Shown here: positions 38,621 to 50,330 of the stretch, piece by piece
Layout of the letters: every line of letters begins with the position of its first letter
Position numbering within the stretch: the stretch's first letter is position 1
Origin: Rallus limicola
Taxonomy: Eukaryota; Chordata; Aves; Gruiformes; Rallidae
Length of the DNA: 64,000 bases
Direction of reading: 5' to 3'
NCBI GenBank assembly: GCA_022605955.1
Contig: JAKCOZ010000004.1
Span: forward strand, 66,028,229-66,092,228
The notes under the pieces: model-generated
What the model was told of the DNA's origin: nothing
Databases searched by the model: none
What the model saw: only the letters and a program-made list of their open reading frames with translations
Position numbers and translations under genes: made by a program

Positions 38621-39949
38621 AGTGCTGTGAGCTGGATATTGGGCTGGATGGCCTCATAAGTTATGATCCCATGATCCATTACAGCAAAGACAGATGATTT
38701 ACACGCCATGAAGAAGAGGTCCCAGGGCTTAGCTCTCCCTTCTACAGGAATGACCTAGAATGGAACCACCATGGAAGAATCAAGCTTGCTTCTCCTGTTG
38801 GAGAGAAGGAGGACAGGAGAGAGGAAAGCAGAGAATTGCTGCTATTGGGAGGGTCATTTTCCCACATTCAGCACCAACCCAGCTTCCCACACCCCAGGAA
38901 CCAGTACACCAAGTGTGGGAGCACCTCAAGTCAGCCTCGGCAGTCTGCTGCTCAGGGCAGCTGCCAGCTCTGGGTGAGCCCACCTCATAACTATGAGGTC
39001 TGGCTTATGACTACCAAAGAATATTTCCTGGTTGCAAGAGTTGAAGTAAAACCAGAGGATTAAATTGGGGGGGGGGGGGGGGGGGGGGGGGAGCAGAAAG
39101 AGGTGAATAACAAGAAAAGAATGGCTGATGATGCAGACTCAGCAGTGTGCAAAAAGGATTTCTTTTTCCTAATATTTTTCTATTGTTTGCTCAGAAATGC
39201 TAGACTTCAATAGCCTATAGCGCGGGGAGGAAAGAATCCAGTTATTAGATTGTGCTAAAGAAACTCAGAGAATATGACATCCTAGAAAAAAAAATACACT
39301 TCTAAAAGATACCACTTTACTTTTTAAAAAGTCTCAAACTGGTGATTTCTTTTTATCGTTTAACATGGCTGAGATTGTTGAGTCAGACACGCAGCAATGT
39401 AATGCCTGTGGCAATATTAATTCCAAATCCTCTTATAATAAGGATCAGAAACACAAAATTGAATAAGTGACTTAGATGATTCTCATGTAGATTTCTAAAG
39501 GTTGCAGTAAGCGTTAAAGGGAATATAAATAATGGTACAGGGGATTGAAAGTCAAAGACACAGAAAAAGTTATTCTGAGGTGTCCAGAAATTGCAAAAAC
39601 ATGTATCTGGTGTACAAATTAAGATAGTATCTTACATTAAGGTGAAAGTCTGTGTAAACATGAATAAGCTATTTTGAACACAGACAGCTAAAACTGAAAA
39701 GGGAGAAGCCATGTGGTAAGGTAAAATAAGATCTCAGAAAGACAACATTCATAAGAGTTTTGGGAAATGGAGCATGCACTTACAGGCTGAAAGTATAGCA
39801 GATGTTAAATCCAGTTGGTTACTTTAATAATATTGTTATGAGGTTGTTCATTTGAGTTGTTCTTGTGAGCACATTGAGGACTAAATCATCCTTCTCCACC
39901 CACAGTGCACAGCACTTTTGAAGGCTCCTAACTGCATCCATTCCCCCTC
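38621..39949. other. Intergenic DNA with a 25-G run
   Basis: Unique sequence. The only notable feature is the homopolymer at 39067-39091. No gene is seen. Confidence 0.55.
39067..39091 (+). repeat. Poly-G run (25 G)
   Basis: An uninterrupted 25-base G run, unusually long for vertebrate DNA. Its exact length in an assembly is uncertain. Confidence 0.9.
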
Positions 39950-40488
39950 TACTCTGCGTTGGTCAGGCCCCACCTGGAGTACTGTGTCCAGTTCTGGGCT
40001 CCCTGGTATAAAAAAGACAGGGACCTTCTGGAGAGAGTCCAGAGAAGGGCAACAAAGATGATTAGGGTCCTGGAACATCTCCCCTATGAGGAAAGGCTGA
40101 GTGAGCTGGGTCAGTTCAGCCTGGAGAAAAGAAGACTTAGGGGGGACCTAATTAGTGTCTATAAATATCTTAGACTTGGGATGCAGGGGGAATTGGCCAG
40201 CCCATTTTCAGTGGTCAGTGGGGACAGGACAAGGGGCAATGGCTGTAAGCTGGAGCATAGGAAGTTCCGCACCAACATGCGGATGAACTTTTTCACAGTG
40301 AGGGTGACGGAGCAGTGGAATAGGCTGCCCAGGGAGGTGGTGGAGTCTCCTTCTCTGGAGATATTCAAGTCTCGTCTGGATGCCTATCTATGTAGTATGA
40401 GATAGGGAGCCTGCTTTGGCAGGGGGGTTGGACCCGATGATCTCTTGAGGTCCCTTCCAACCCCTAAGGATTCTGTGATTCTGTGATA
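39950..40488 (+). mobile_element. CR1 LINE 3' fragment with a long intact C-terminal frame
   Basis: An open frame of 148 codons (39959-40405) encodes the ORF2 C-terminus ([18 protein letters not shown], then [11 protein letters not shown] and [18 protein letters not shown]). The 3' end has GATTCTGTGATTCTGTGAT. It is the best-preserved CR1 in the window, but 5' truncated, so it lacks endonuclease and most of the RT. Confidence 0.95.
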
Positions 40489-42300
40489 CAGCCCCAAAAG
40501 TGTCTCATCTCTCCTATGAGATCTTACTGCACACTTGGCAACCTGCCTTCTGGAATTTCCAGAGTCATTGCTGTACCATGTGCAACCTTCACAGGCTTTA
40601 TAACAGACATGCCATTATTTCTTGTTATAAACCAGGGGCACTGTTGAAAACAGGACTGTTTAGTACTGCCTTTTCTATGCTCTTCCCATGCTTTGAATTA
40701 TTGGCAAGATACACAGAGCAGTGAACATCTGCTCTGTAGGACCGGCTCATCCCAATGCAGGAGGTTCCTTGCAGGGATGTGGCACAGTGTCACATCTCAT
40801 GGTGTTCATTTGTCATCTCCTCAGCATGTGTCCTCAAGCCTGTGATCCCTCTCCTTGGAGGGAGCCCGTGAGCCTAGCTCAGCATCAGTAGTGCTCAGTG
40901 TTACCCAGGGACATGGCCAAGGCTGGTGGGGAATCAGGGGCCTTCTCTGATTAGTGTATGTTCGGTTGAATCCTGAAGCTAAGGTCCTTCCCCAGGGCAC
41001 TGACTCAAGAGACAAGACACATGTCAACGAACAAGACATTTTATTTTTTCCAGAAACCTCTGCTGCAGTCTGAAACCATAACTCCTACTCAAAGAGGTCA
41101 TGGGCAAAAGCAGACCCTCTTAACACCGCCTTAGTACCCCATGATTATCTACACTCATTTCATAGAGAGCTATCTGCCCCACAGTTTCAAACACCCTGAA
41201 GTCAGCCACTTACAGTCAGGCTTAATCCACTAAGCTGAGGGCAGGAGACTGGAGGAAAGACAGCACTGTCCAGAGATGTCTCTCAAAGGAAACGGACCCC
41301 ATAAAACCCATGTCTCTCCTTCTGAGGCATAAAAACTGAAGACTAATTGCCTAGGCAGCCAAGAAAAAACAAACAAACAAGCAAAAAAAACCCCAAACCC
41401 TGTTAGAACAAGCTCAGTCCAACTGCCCTCTTACACAAAAATCCTGAACAAATCCTTTTGCTCAAAATTGTTCTATGAACTTTGGCCTGTTTTTTCCAAC
41501 TGAATTTACAACAAAGAGTGAGCATCTCTTACAGGGAGGAGTAGGAATGGGCACAATACAAAGCCTGGAGTTGCAGAAGGACAGAACTGAAAGTAAGGCA
41601 TTCCCACATAAAAATCTTTGTTATTGTGCACATTTAGTGTCCGACAACTTAAGACATCTTCCTGAGTAGGCTAATTTTGAAGGCTTATGAGAAAACCAGA
41701 ATTGTGACCAAAAAGTGGTTATTTCAGTCATGTTTGCAGTGAAATTGTCGTGGGTATGTAGTATTTTTGTAGAAATAGTGTTAAACTTGTTTCAACAATG
41801 TTTAGAAAAGCTGGAGAGGGGAATCCAGGACGGATCCCACCTCAACCTTATCCAAGGCCAGAGCAAAATGTTTAATGTTGATGTCAGCGGACATTCTGCA
41901 ATGTTCTTCAATACAGGATGTACAAAGAGATCATCTGGAATCACAAAGATGGTTTTAAATGGTTTGGAGGTAGATGAAAGAGAGGGCAAGTGCATGTTGA
42001 CTTAGGTTAAAAAGGTTTGTCTATTAGCAATAAAAAAGACCCAAATTAAGTGAGTCCCCAAGTAAGGACTACAAAACTGCCTTGGACTCTTCAAAAGCGC
42101 TAACTCTACTGAAGAGCTAAAACTCAAGTTAAACTGTACTACAGAACTAACTAGAGGGCACAAAATAGCTGATTCTGCTAAAGAGCACCAAAGTAAGCTG
42201 TCAGTGCTTTCCATTTAAGAAATCTTTCTCATATAATATCAAGGGTCTAATCAAATGGTCCTGTATCTCCTCTAGAACATCTCTACCAACTAGCTTTACA
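40489..42300. other. Intergenic DNA, no gene seen
   Basis: Unique sequence with short frames only. Confidence 0.6.
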
Positions 42301-42765
42301 GAATCACAGAATGACAAGGTTGGAAAAGACCTTTCAAGATCATCAAGTCCAACCAATCCCACCCTAAGCTAAACCATATCCCTAAGTACCTCATCTACCC
42401 TTTTTTTGAACACATCCAGGGATGGTGACTCAACCCCCTCCCTGGGCAGCCTGTTCCAGCCCCGACAACTCTTTCAGTAAAAAATTTTTTTCTAATGTCT
42501 AATGTGAACCTGCCCTGTTGCAGCTTTGTGACATTTCCCCCTGTCCTGTCTGTTGTCACCTGGCTGAAGAGGCCATCGCCCACCTCTCTACAACCTCCTT
42601 TCAGGTAGTTGTAGGTGGTGATAAGGTCTCCCCTCAGCCTCCTCTTCTCCAAGCTAAACATCCCAGCTCCCTCAGCCGCTCCTCAAATGATTTTCCCTCC
42701 AGCCCCTTCACCAGCCTGGTTGCCCTTCTCTGGACTCTTTCAAGGACCTCAATGTCCTTCTTTAG
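42301..42765 (-). mobile_element. CR1 LINE 3' fragment
   Basis: Begins on the plus strand with GAATCACAGAATGACAAGG, the reversed CR1 tail. The minus-strand translation gives [19 protein letters not shown] and [14 protein letters not shown]. It is the same subfamily as the plus-strand copy at 46.85-47.2 kb. Confidence 0.92.
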
Positions 42766-45700
42766 CTCAACATCACTACTGTTTACCTTTTTTCCTCACA
42801 ACTTGCTTTCTTCTGCAAGTTATTCGGTCTCTGCGACATCTTCCTTGTCCCCAAAAGCAAGCCCCTAACAAGGACTTGATCAGGGAGTAAGATGCATTTC
42901 CATTATTAACAATGTGATATGGTCCAACATGAGTATGTTGCACAGTTGAGCATTTTATATTTTACCAAGTAGAAAGTTGTTACATATAGTTCATTCCCGG
43001 TATTCAGGTAAGGTCCATACGAAAAAGGCATGCTATTCTTCTATGATTTCTTTCTTTTTGCACATTAGTCTTCTTCACTAGGGTCCCATAAGGCTTTTAA
43101 CTAGCAACATGAAAAAAATTAAAGGAAAAAGATTGCCAGAAAAGAAATAGGAGGTGCAGAGTAGGAAAAGGGGGCAGCTTGAGCCAGGCAAGGCAGCTAA
43201 GAAGTGGGCTAGAAGGTGGAAAATTAGAAACACAGATGGGAGCTAATTTGTACAAGACCTTGAAGGAAAGAACAAGGAAAGAATAAGGAAATGCAAGCTA
43301 TTTCTCCATAAACATTAACACAGAAGGAATTATATTTAAAACCCTTAATAAGATATGAATTTTGGTAACTCTTCAATTGTCTTTCTGATAGAATGACTCA
43401 GGTCATCTAAGCCTCAGGATTGTTCTTCATATTGTTTTTGCCATCTGCTGAGTAACTAAATAATTATGCCATTATTGTGATTGGCCTCACTTCTGAGGAA
43501 TTTCAGCAACACCTGGATATGCTGATATTAACCATGGTTCAGTCATTAAACTACCTGAAGGTGATTCGGTAACCACCTCTTTGATAGCAGTAAGCAACTC
43601 TGTCACTCTTTCAGAAACCCCACTAGTCTCTACTTTACTAATTTAGTTCTACTTTACTAATTTAGTTCTTCCTACTTACTGACCACCAGAAAACAGCACT
43701 GACCGCAGGCCAGTATCTTGGCTGATATCAAAGAATGCTTTTGCAGATACATCCTAGTTTTCCACAGTGTTTGAACAAGCCTTTTTTCTCTGTTGAATAT
43801 CTAATCAGCACCTGATGAAGGATCCCAAAGGGTGTTTCTCCATTCCAGAAAGGGCCTCTGGAAAGGCTGTGGTGACACTGCCTCTTCCATCCTCTACACC
43901 TCAGATAAGGCAAATGAGCTGTAACTTTGCATCTCTATTGAGCTATGCCTTCCTGCGAGCAGAAGGTTCTTCCTAGGACCAGTGCTAACAGATTCTAAGG
44001 TTCTTACAATCAAGGAAAAATGTCAGCCTATTTTGCAAACTATTGCATCTGGAATTTTCTAAAGAGCCCCAAAAACTTAATGCAGTAAAAATCCACTGTA
44101 ATTCCTCAAGAATCAGACACTGGACTCTTTGAGTAATGCTTCAGCCAGAAAATTCAGTGAAGTTGAGACATAGGTGATGTGACTGTACCCTTACAATGTC
44201 GCACGCTGGATGTGAGCAGGGGGGCACAAGGGCAGTTAGGAGTCATGTGGCATCCTCTGCCTTGATAGCGGTGTATAATCACCTCTGCAGCTCTTTTGCC
44301 CCTCTAGCAACTTTAGGTGCCAGGCTGCCAATAGGCACTTTAGGTGATCACAAACACCTATCAAGAGGCAGTCTGAGTGCAGGTCTAAACCTGTGTCCTT
44401 CTGTGGATGTCCAGAAACCTCATTTTAGTGGAAATGCATCGTACAGCCAGCATATGGCAGATTAATTCACTCCAGAGTCCACTCTGGAGAAGGCCCTGTC
44501 ACATGCCAAAAGGGCAGACAGGATCTGTAGGCAGCTGGAGCCTGGCTTGTGTTTTCAGTAGCACAGTCATTCCTGCCAAAGCTAAATCTGCAGTGTTGAC
44601 ACACAGACTTGGGTCAGGAAAGCGACCAGGCTTTGGGGATGCTGGTGACAGAAGCTCTTGTACAAAAGACAAATGAATTCTGTGTAAACTTCTATTAACT
44701 CTGCTATACATTTTCTTCAGATAAAAGGTACCTTTTAAAACTGACCATAATTCTGTCACTCAATTCCTTGTTAGTTTTGGCATCTCTCTTAAGCACACCA
44801 GACAGAAGCAATTCTGAAAGTCTTGGAAGGGTGCAGAGGAGATATCAGGAAACGCATGCATACCACAGAAGAGTGTGCCAAAACAAATGAGTTTATAAAG
44901 ATCACTTTGCTATGTAGTCTATTTGAGCATTGGACATGCCATGTCTTTCACCACGTATTCTCCAGACCTTAAATAAATCAAATTGACATATATTCACAAT
45001 CTAGCACCATCTGCTGCGTATAAGGGGAAGGCATTTTAAAAGCAAAAGAGGATCTGTTCCTTTCCTTACATGATACATCTTAATCAGTGACATGTATGTC
45101 TCTTTTTACAAGTATAATGAGCATTTGTAAAGAGCTGTTTTACGGAAATCCTTCAGACTATGGATTCTCGTTTACTACCAGTTTCCACACTGCATTAAAA
45201 TTCATTTATTTCCAAAACACTAAGCTGAGAACAAGAAGCAGGAAGGTCTAGCTTGAAGTGTGGTGAATCAGACCTTTGTGGAAGAGAGGCATGGAATCAG
45301 GGACAAGAGCTATGTTTTATACAGAAATTCTGCTAATTTAAGATAAATGTTGGAGTTACTAATTGAAACATCTGAATCATCAAAGAGTTTTAATCTCTTA
45401 ATTATATTTTTTTCCAGATGTTTTATTTATACCCTCACAACACATCTTTTCCTCCCCCACCTCGTTAGCTATGACAAAAGCATGAGATCTTATTTTCAAC
45501 AGCTTTTCATTCAGGTACAAAAGTTAAACATTTCCTTCCTATTTGTGGTCCAATTTAATATACATATACATATATACTCCTGAAATTCTAAATCTCTTTC
45601 TCTCTCTTTTTAGGGTTTTTGGAGGATCATGACAAAGCATAGAGGCATGTTCTAAAATGAATACAGGCTCCCTCAAATAAATTAAGCTTAAGCAATTTAG

Positions 45701-46849
45701 TTGCCCCACATGCCACTAAAATTAACTCATTCAGGAACTTGAATCTCCCTCGTGTCTTCAATAGCTAAGCTGCCTCCTTTGACTTGAACACACAATCTGT
45801 TACGGAACCACTGAATTAATTTAATATAACAAACTTGTTTAAGGTTTCTTAAGTCTCTCACACTAGAACACTGAAAAATTACTTCGCTTCCTCCTCCTGC
45901 TTTGTCCAAAAGACATTGCTCCTAGTGAGCTGGCTGTCAGCAACACAAAACAAAGTTTCTCCTTTAAAAACAGAAAGAAAAAAAAACCCCACAGCCAAAG
46001 GGTGCTGCAAGCCCTGACCAAAATCCTGCCTGAACTCGGAACAGAGGCCAAAGAGGGTCTCCAGAGTCCTTTGTTTCAGTCAAAAATCTCTATTTTGCTT
46101 ATTTCTACAAGGAGGGGTCTTTCTCAACAGCTAAAAAGCACAAACTGTAGGCCAGCCATCAGTCACATAGCTATTTGGACGTGATTTTAAGTTGCTGCTT
46201 AGCTGCATATGTGCATTCTCAGCAGGATGCTATAACCCTGTGCTACCTCTGAAAACCCCAGATTATCCAGCCTCTGATTTTTTCAATAAATATGCTAAAA
46301 AATAACATACTGTCTGCTTTTTTGATCATTTCTTTTGGTGACCTATTGCACATTTTTGAGCACTGGAAACTGGAAGCAGATAGATAAACAGGACTCAGAG
46401 CTGCAATGTATTTTTTTAGTACTCCAATTTTCTGAATAGACCTAGGGGGAAAAAAAAATACTCATGTTGTAAGGGACATGCTGTAAAGTTAAAGACAGCC
46501 ACTCTGACTCACCAGCAGGTCTTACAAACTACAAAGGAGCATAAAGACTTCACCTCTGCCCATTCTTCCTAGCATTTTCCCCATGCAGCTGTTTCCTGTT
46601 CAGCAGGGAGGCTAAGGTGATGCAAACAGCAAAAAGCTATGTATAATTCCTCAGCACTCTGGACCCCTTCATTTACTGACACCATCACATGTTCTCCATT
46701 TCAGATCAGGACTTCAAATTACCTGCTGCAAATTTGCTCGACTCAAGAGCAAGTGGTCTACAATTTCTAAAAAAAAGGAAAATAAATACAAGCCCCTCCA
46801 TTGTCCTTGAAAGAGGATAACCTATTCCAAAGCAGAACAGATAAAAACT
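42766..46849. other. Intergenic DNA, no gene seen
   Basis: AT-rich unique sequence. It includes a perfect 19-bp tandem duplication at 43630-43667. No gene is recognised. Confidence 0.6.
43630..43667 (+). repeat. 19-bp direct tandem duplication
   Basis: CTACTTTACTAATTTAGTT occurs twice back to back (43630-43648 and 43649-43667). Confidence 0.95.
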
Positions 46850-47218
46850 TAGGAAACGGGATATTTAGCCTGGAGAAGAGGAGGCTGAGGGGAGACCTTA
46901 TCACTGCCTACAACTACCTGAAAGGAGGTTGTAGAGAGGTGGGCGATGGTCTCTTCAGCCAGGTGACAGCAGATAAGAGAAGGGGAAAATGGCACAAAGC
47001 CATGCCAGGGCAGGCTCAGATTAGATGTGAGGAAAAAAATTTTCACTGAAAGAGTTGTTGGGGCCTGGAACAGGCTGCCCAGGGAAGGGGTTGAGTCACC
47101 ATCCCTGGGTGTGTTTTAAAAAAGGGTAGATGAGGTACTTCGGGATACGGTTTAGCATAGGATAGGAATGGTTGGACTCGATCTTAAAACTCTTTTCCAA
47201 CCTTGTGATTCTGTGATT
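46850..47218 (+). mobile_element. CR1 LINE 3' fragment
   Basis: Encodes [19 protein letters not shown] and [17 protein letters not shown] and ends CCTTGTGATTCTGTGATTA. A frameshift lies near 47,040. Confidence 0.92.
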
Positions 47219-49224
47219 ACACATAAAAAGCACACTCAGCTGCAAGTCTACAGAAAAACCTTGTGAACTTTTCTCATAGCTCTAAACACAGCTGAACATA
47301 GACCTCAGATCTAGTGATCCGTTTCTTCAACTACTTTTTTTTTTCAGCTGCTAAAATACTTCTTTCTCCTGTTTCCTGTAAAAGACAAGTTTATAACATC
47401 CGACATGCTGTAGGGAATCATTCCTCATTGGATTGACTTTGAATATACCTGAAAGCATTTTGTTGCTCCTAGATTTTATCTGCTATGGTCCAATGAACTC
47501 CAGCAAGCTTGAACCCGACCTTGACATGTTGCTCTTTACCTTCAGGTGATAATTCAGAAAGTAACTGCTCACAGTCAAGTAAAAAGTCTTTTTTTTTTTT
47601 TTCAGACAGTTTTGAGGAAAACAAAAAGATCAAAACCAATCCTTGACCTTCTCCATTCCCTGACCTGAAGCCAAGGGCGGTTAGAGATTTTCTCCCATCC
47701 TCATGTCTCCCTGTCAGATAGGAGGCTTGAAGCCAAGGCTTGCTGCTCACTTCATCAGGTGCAGGTCTGGGGAGTCTCTTTTGTATTGAAAACATAGCTT
47801 ACAAATCCAGCAACTATTGCAAAAGGTACTTTCAAGCACACAACCTCTGGTGAAAATAGAAAAGCAGTTCCCTGAAAATCTTTTCAGCATGAATGCACCC
47901 AAATGAATTCAAAGGCTTTTCTGAATCAATAAATCATTTCTTTGCCACGTTACAGTTGTGACCGTAGAAAGGAGCCCTGAAGAATACGCTCATTTTCATA
48001 CCTGTAGCAGAGCTTTCTGATCAGATCTCATCTCTGTGTGTGTGTGTGTGTGTGAATTTAAAATATGAACCTAACACAGAAAGCTGTGAAACCTGAAGTA
48101 CCTAGAGCCACTGCCTTGCGCAGAATTGACCACGTCCTCCCTGAGTGCTGTATTAGCAACCAGTCCGAAACCTCAACGCTTTGGCATTACAGCAGGCTAC
48201 ATCTACCTCACCTTTGTATGTCAAAGAAAATGGCAAGTTTTAAACCAGTCCCACTGGCTTCCCTGGGAAGAGCAGGTACTGAACACCTCTGCAAAATCAG
48301 GTCATTTGTTTAAATCCATTCAGCAAGTTTAGAGGAGTAAGACACGGATCCCTGTTTTTTAAGGCGCTGCCCTACAGCAGCCTGGTCATTCACACTGCCA
48401 TTGATGTCCCGTGTGCATCCTCAAACTACAGACACAGTAATAGCAGCACGAACTGTTAGGATATATGGCACTTTCACACCCAAAGATCCATTTGAAACCA
48501 AAACTACCCCTGAGACCCTTATGGTCTGCTTCTTTGCAACGCTTTGCACCTCCTGCCAGATGCACACAGATTTCCTGATGCTCTTTCTGTGAACAGACCG
48601 ATATAAGGCAAGTGAAAAACCGTCAACACTATTTTTAAAATTTTAAAAATTGGAGATTACCCAAATAAATTGTTTTTACAAGAATACCTGATGCTGAGCA
48701 TGAATTTTCAGAAGCCGAAAAGACCGTTTTCCAAAATGCTCTAGTTTCTAATGATGTCCAAAAGCCATCCCAGTGTATGCATTCTTCTTTGCTCTTGACT
48801 TCCAGCAAGCAAATAATGTTCTATTCTTCAATTGAAAAATGCATCTTTTCATTATTATCTGTTCAACTTTACTTGGGAAATCTGAGTTCTCCCATAGAAA
48901 ATAAACCAGGGAAACCTTGCCATTTAATCTCTATGGCCCTTGAGCAAGCAAACCTCTCGATGAGTAATATTTAAAGGAGGTAATTTTTCTTCACCCTCAC
49001 CACCATTCTTTCTGTCTGTGATTTCCACTTCTCATGGATCAAAACAGTGTGTTTTTCTCATCTGGAAAGCTCTTTTTTCTTCCCTCCCCTCCCCACCCCC
49101 CCTTCCCCCATAAATGCAGTTTGATTTTCTCCATAGTATAAACTACAGAGGACATGGATGCTTCACCACAGCTATCAACAATTACAAATTCAGAAACTAA
49201 ACCTGGTTGTTCTTTTTGTTTGTT
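47219..49224. other. Intergenic DNA, no gene seen
   Basis: Unique sequence with a (TG)10 tract and a T run at about 47,588-47,602. It runs into the orphan CpG island. Confidence 0.55.
48035..48054 (+). repeat. (TG)10 microsatellite
   Basis: Uninterrupted dinucleotide repeat. Confidence 0.95.
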
Positions 49225-50330
49225 TCCTAGTGGCAAATGGTAGTCACGGCGGCGGCCAGCCAGCAGCGATGGCAGACCTGGAGATGCTACGAACGCGAAA
49301 TCCAGAGCATGTTGTTGCGCCAAGGCTCTGCCTGCAATCAGCTCAGCACATGACCTGCGACCCGCAGGTTTTCCATCTCCATCCAGACCCAAATTTGCCT
49401 CCGGGGAAACCGAAGGGCGCAGGAACCGCCGTGACTGGCGTATGACTTAATGACCCCAGGAGCTGCATTCCCCGGGCAAGCCGACCGAGCCCACGGGTTG
49501 CGAGGCTCCTCGGCCTTTGCGGTGCCTCCACACCGCCTCGACGCCCTCCCGCACCGACCCGGCCCCGACGGCACCTCGGAACCGTCGCCCGGATCGCGGG
49601 ATGACCAATGGGGGGCGCGGGCCGTGGGAGCGCTCGGCCAATCAGCGTCCCCGCCGGTGGTGCCGCGGGAGGGCGCGGGGACCGCCAGCGGCGCCCGGGA
49701 CCCGCAGCCCCGGGACAGGCGCCTTCCCGGCACCCGCGGCCGCGCAGAGGACGAGTCCTGCGCTCCGCCCCGCGCCCGGCAGCGCGGTGCGAGGGGCGTG
49801 CCGGAGCCCCGGGGTTGCGGGTGATGGCCCGCGCCTGCTTCTCCCCCGACATGCTTCTTGCCCTGGCTCTGGTTGCAGACCGGGCTTCTGCCGCTGCCCA
49901 AATCACGGAGGTTTCGGGAGAATATTGTTGCCTCATCCCTGGCCCGAGTGAGATAAAATAAAATAAATTTTTTTTTTTTTAAATTTAATCCAATAGTTAA
50001 CCACGAGTTATAATAAATAAATCATAATAAACAAATCATAGTAAACAACCATCTCCTCTCACGAGAGGTCTGTCCCAGCTCATCGCTCCTTTGCCAGATT
50101 GCAAGCTATGCCGAGCGCAGTGACCCTGCGCAAGATCCGCGCCGTGTTCCCGCCTGCCCGGTACCGATGGGCCCGACAGAGCCTCCCGGGGCAGAAAAGG
50201 TCCGCGTAGCAGCCGCGCCGGTGCGCATCCCAAGCTGGTCACCCGGAGCTCGCCCTCTGCCCTCGCACAAGGACCCGGCGCACTCGGTGCGGGAGAGCGC
50301 ATCTTCGCTAGGGACGTCGCAGGGATGGGG
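49225..50330. promoter_or_regulatory. Orphan CpG island, about 2.6 kb 3' of PRDM13
   Basis: An abrupt change to GC-rich, CpG-dense sequence after AT-rich DNA, outside the inferred PRDM13 transcript. It contains paired CCAAT boxes near 49.6 kb and is preceded by a splice-acceptor-like tract ending TTTCCTAG at 49230. Open frames on both strands here have the biased composition expected by chance. It could be the promoter of a non-coding RNA, an alternative last-exon region, or a Polycomb-type island of the PRDM13 domain. Confidence 0.6.
49605..49642. promoter_or_regulatory. Paired CCAAT boxes (NF-Y type), 33 bp apart
   Basis: GACCAATGGG (CCAAT at 49605-49609) and GGCCAATCAG (CCAAT at 49638-49642) lie on the same strand, 33 bp start to start. 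Both fit the extended NF-Y consensus RRCCAATSR. Paired CCAAT boxes at about three helical turns are known in active promoters. Occupancy is inferred. Confidence 0.6.

Noticed and set aside
38640..38690. Words resembling a plus-strand CR1 tail (GGGCTGGATGGCCTCATAAG)
   Set aside because: Match too short and diverged to call a separate element next to the minus-strand CR1 fragment.
49338..49961. Overlapping frames of 117-197 codons on both strands in the orphan CpG island, one with a signal-peptide-like start at 49824
   Set aside because: All have the composition expected of stop-poor GC-rich DNA and none resembles a known protein; without RNA evidence I do not call a gene.
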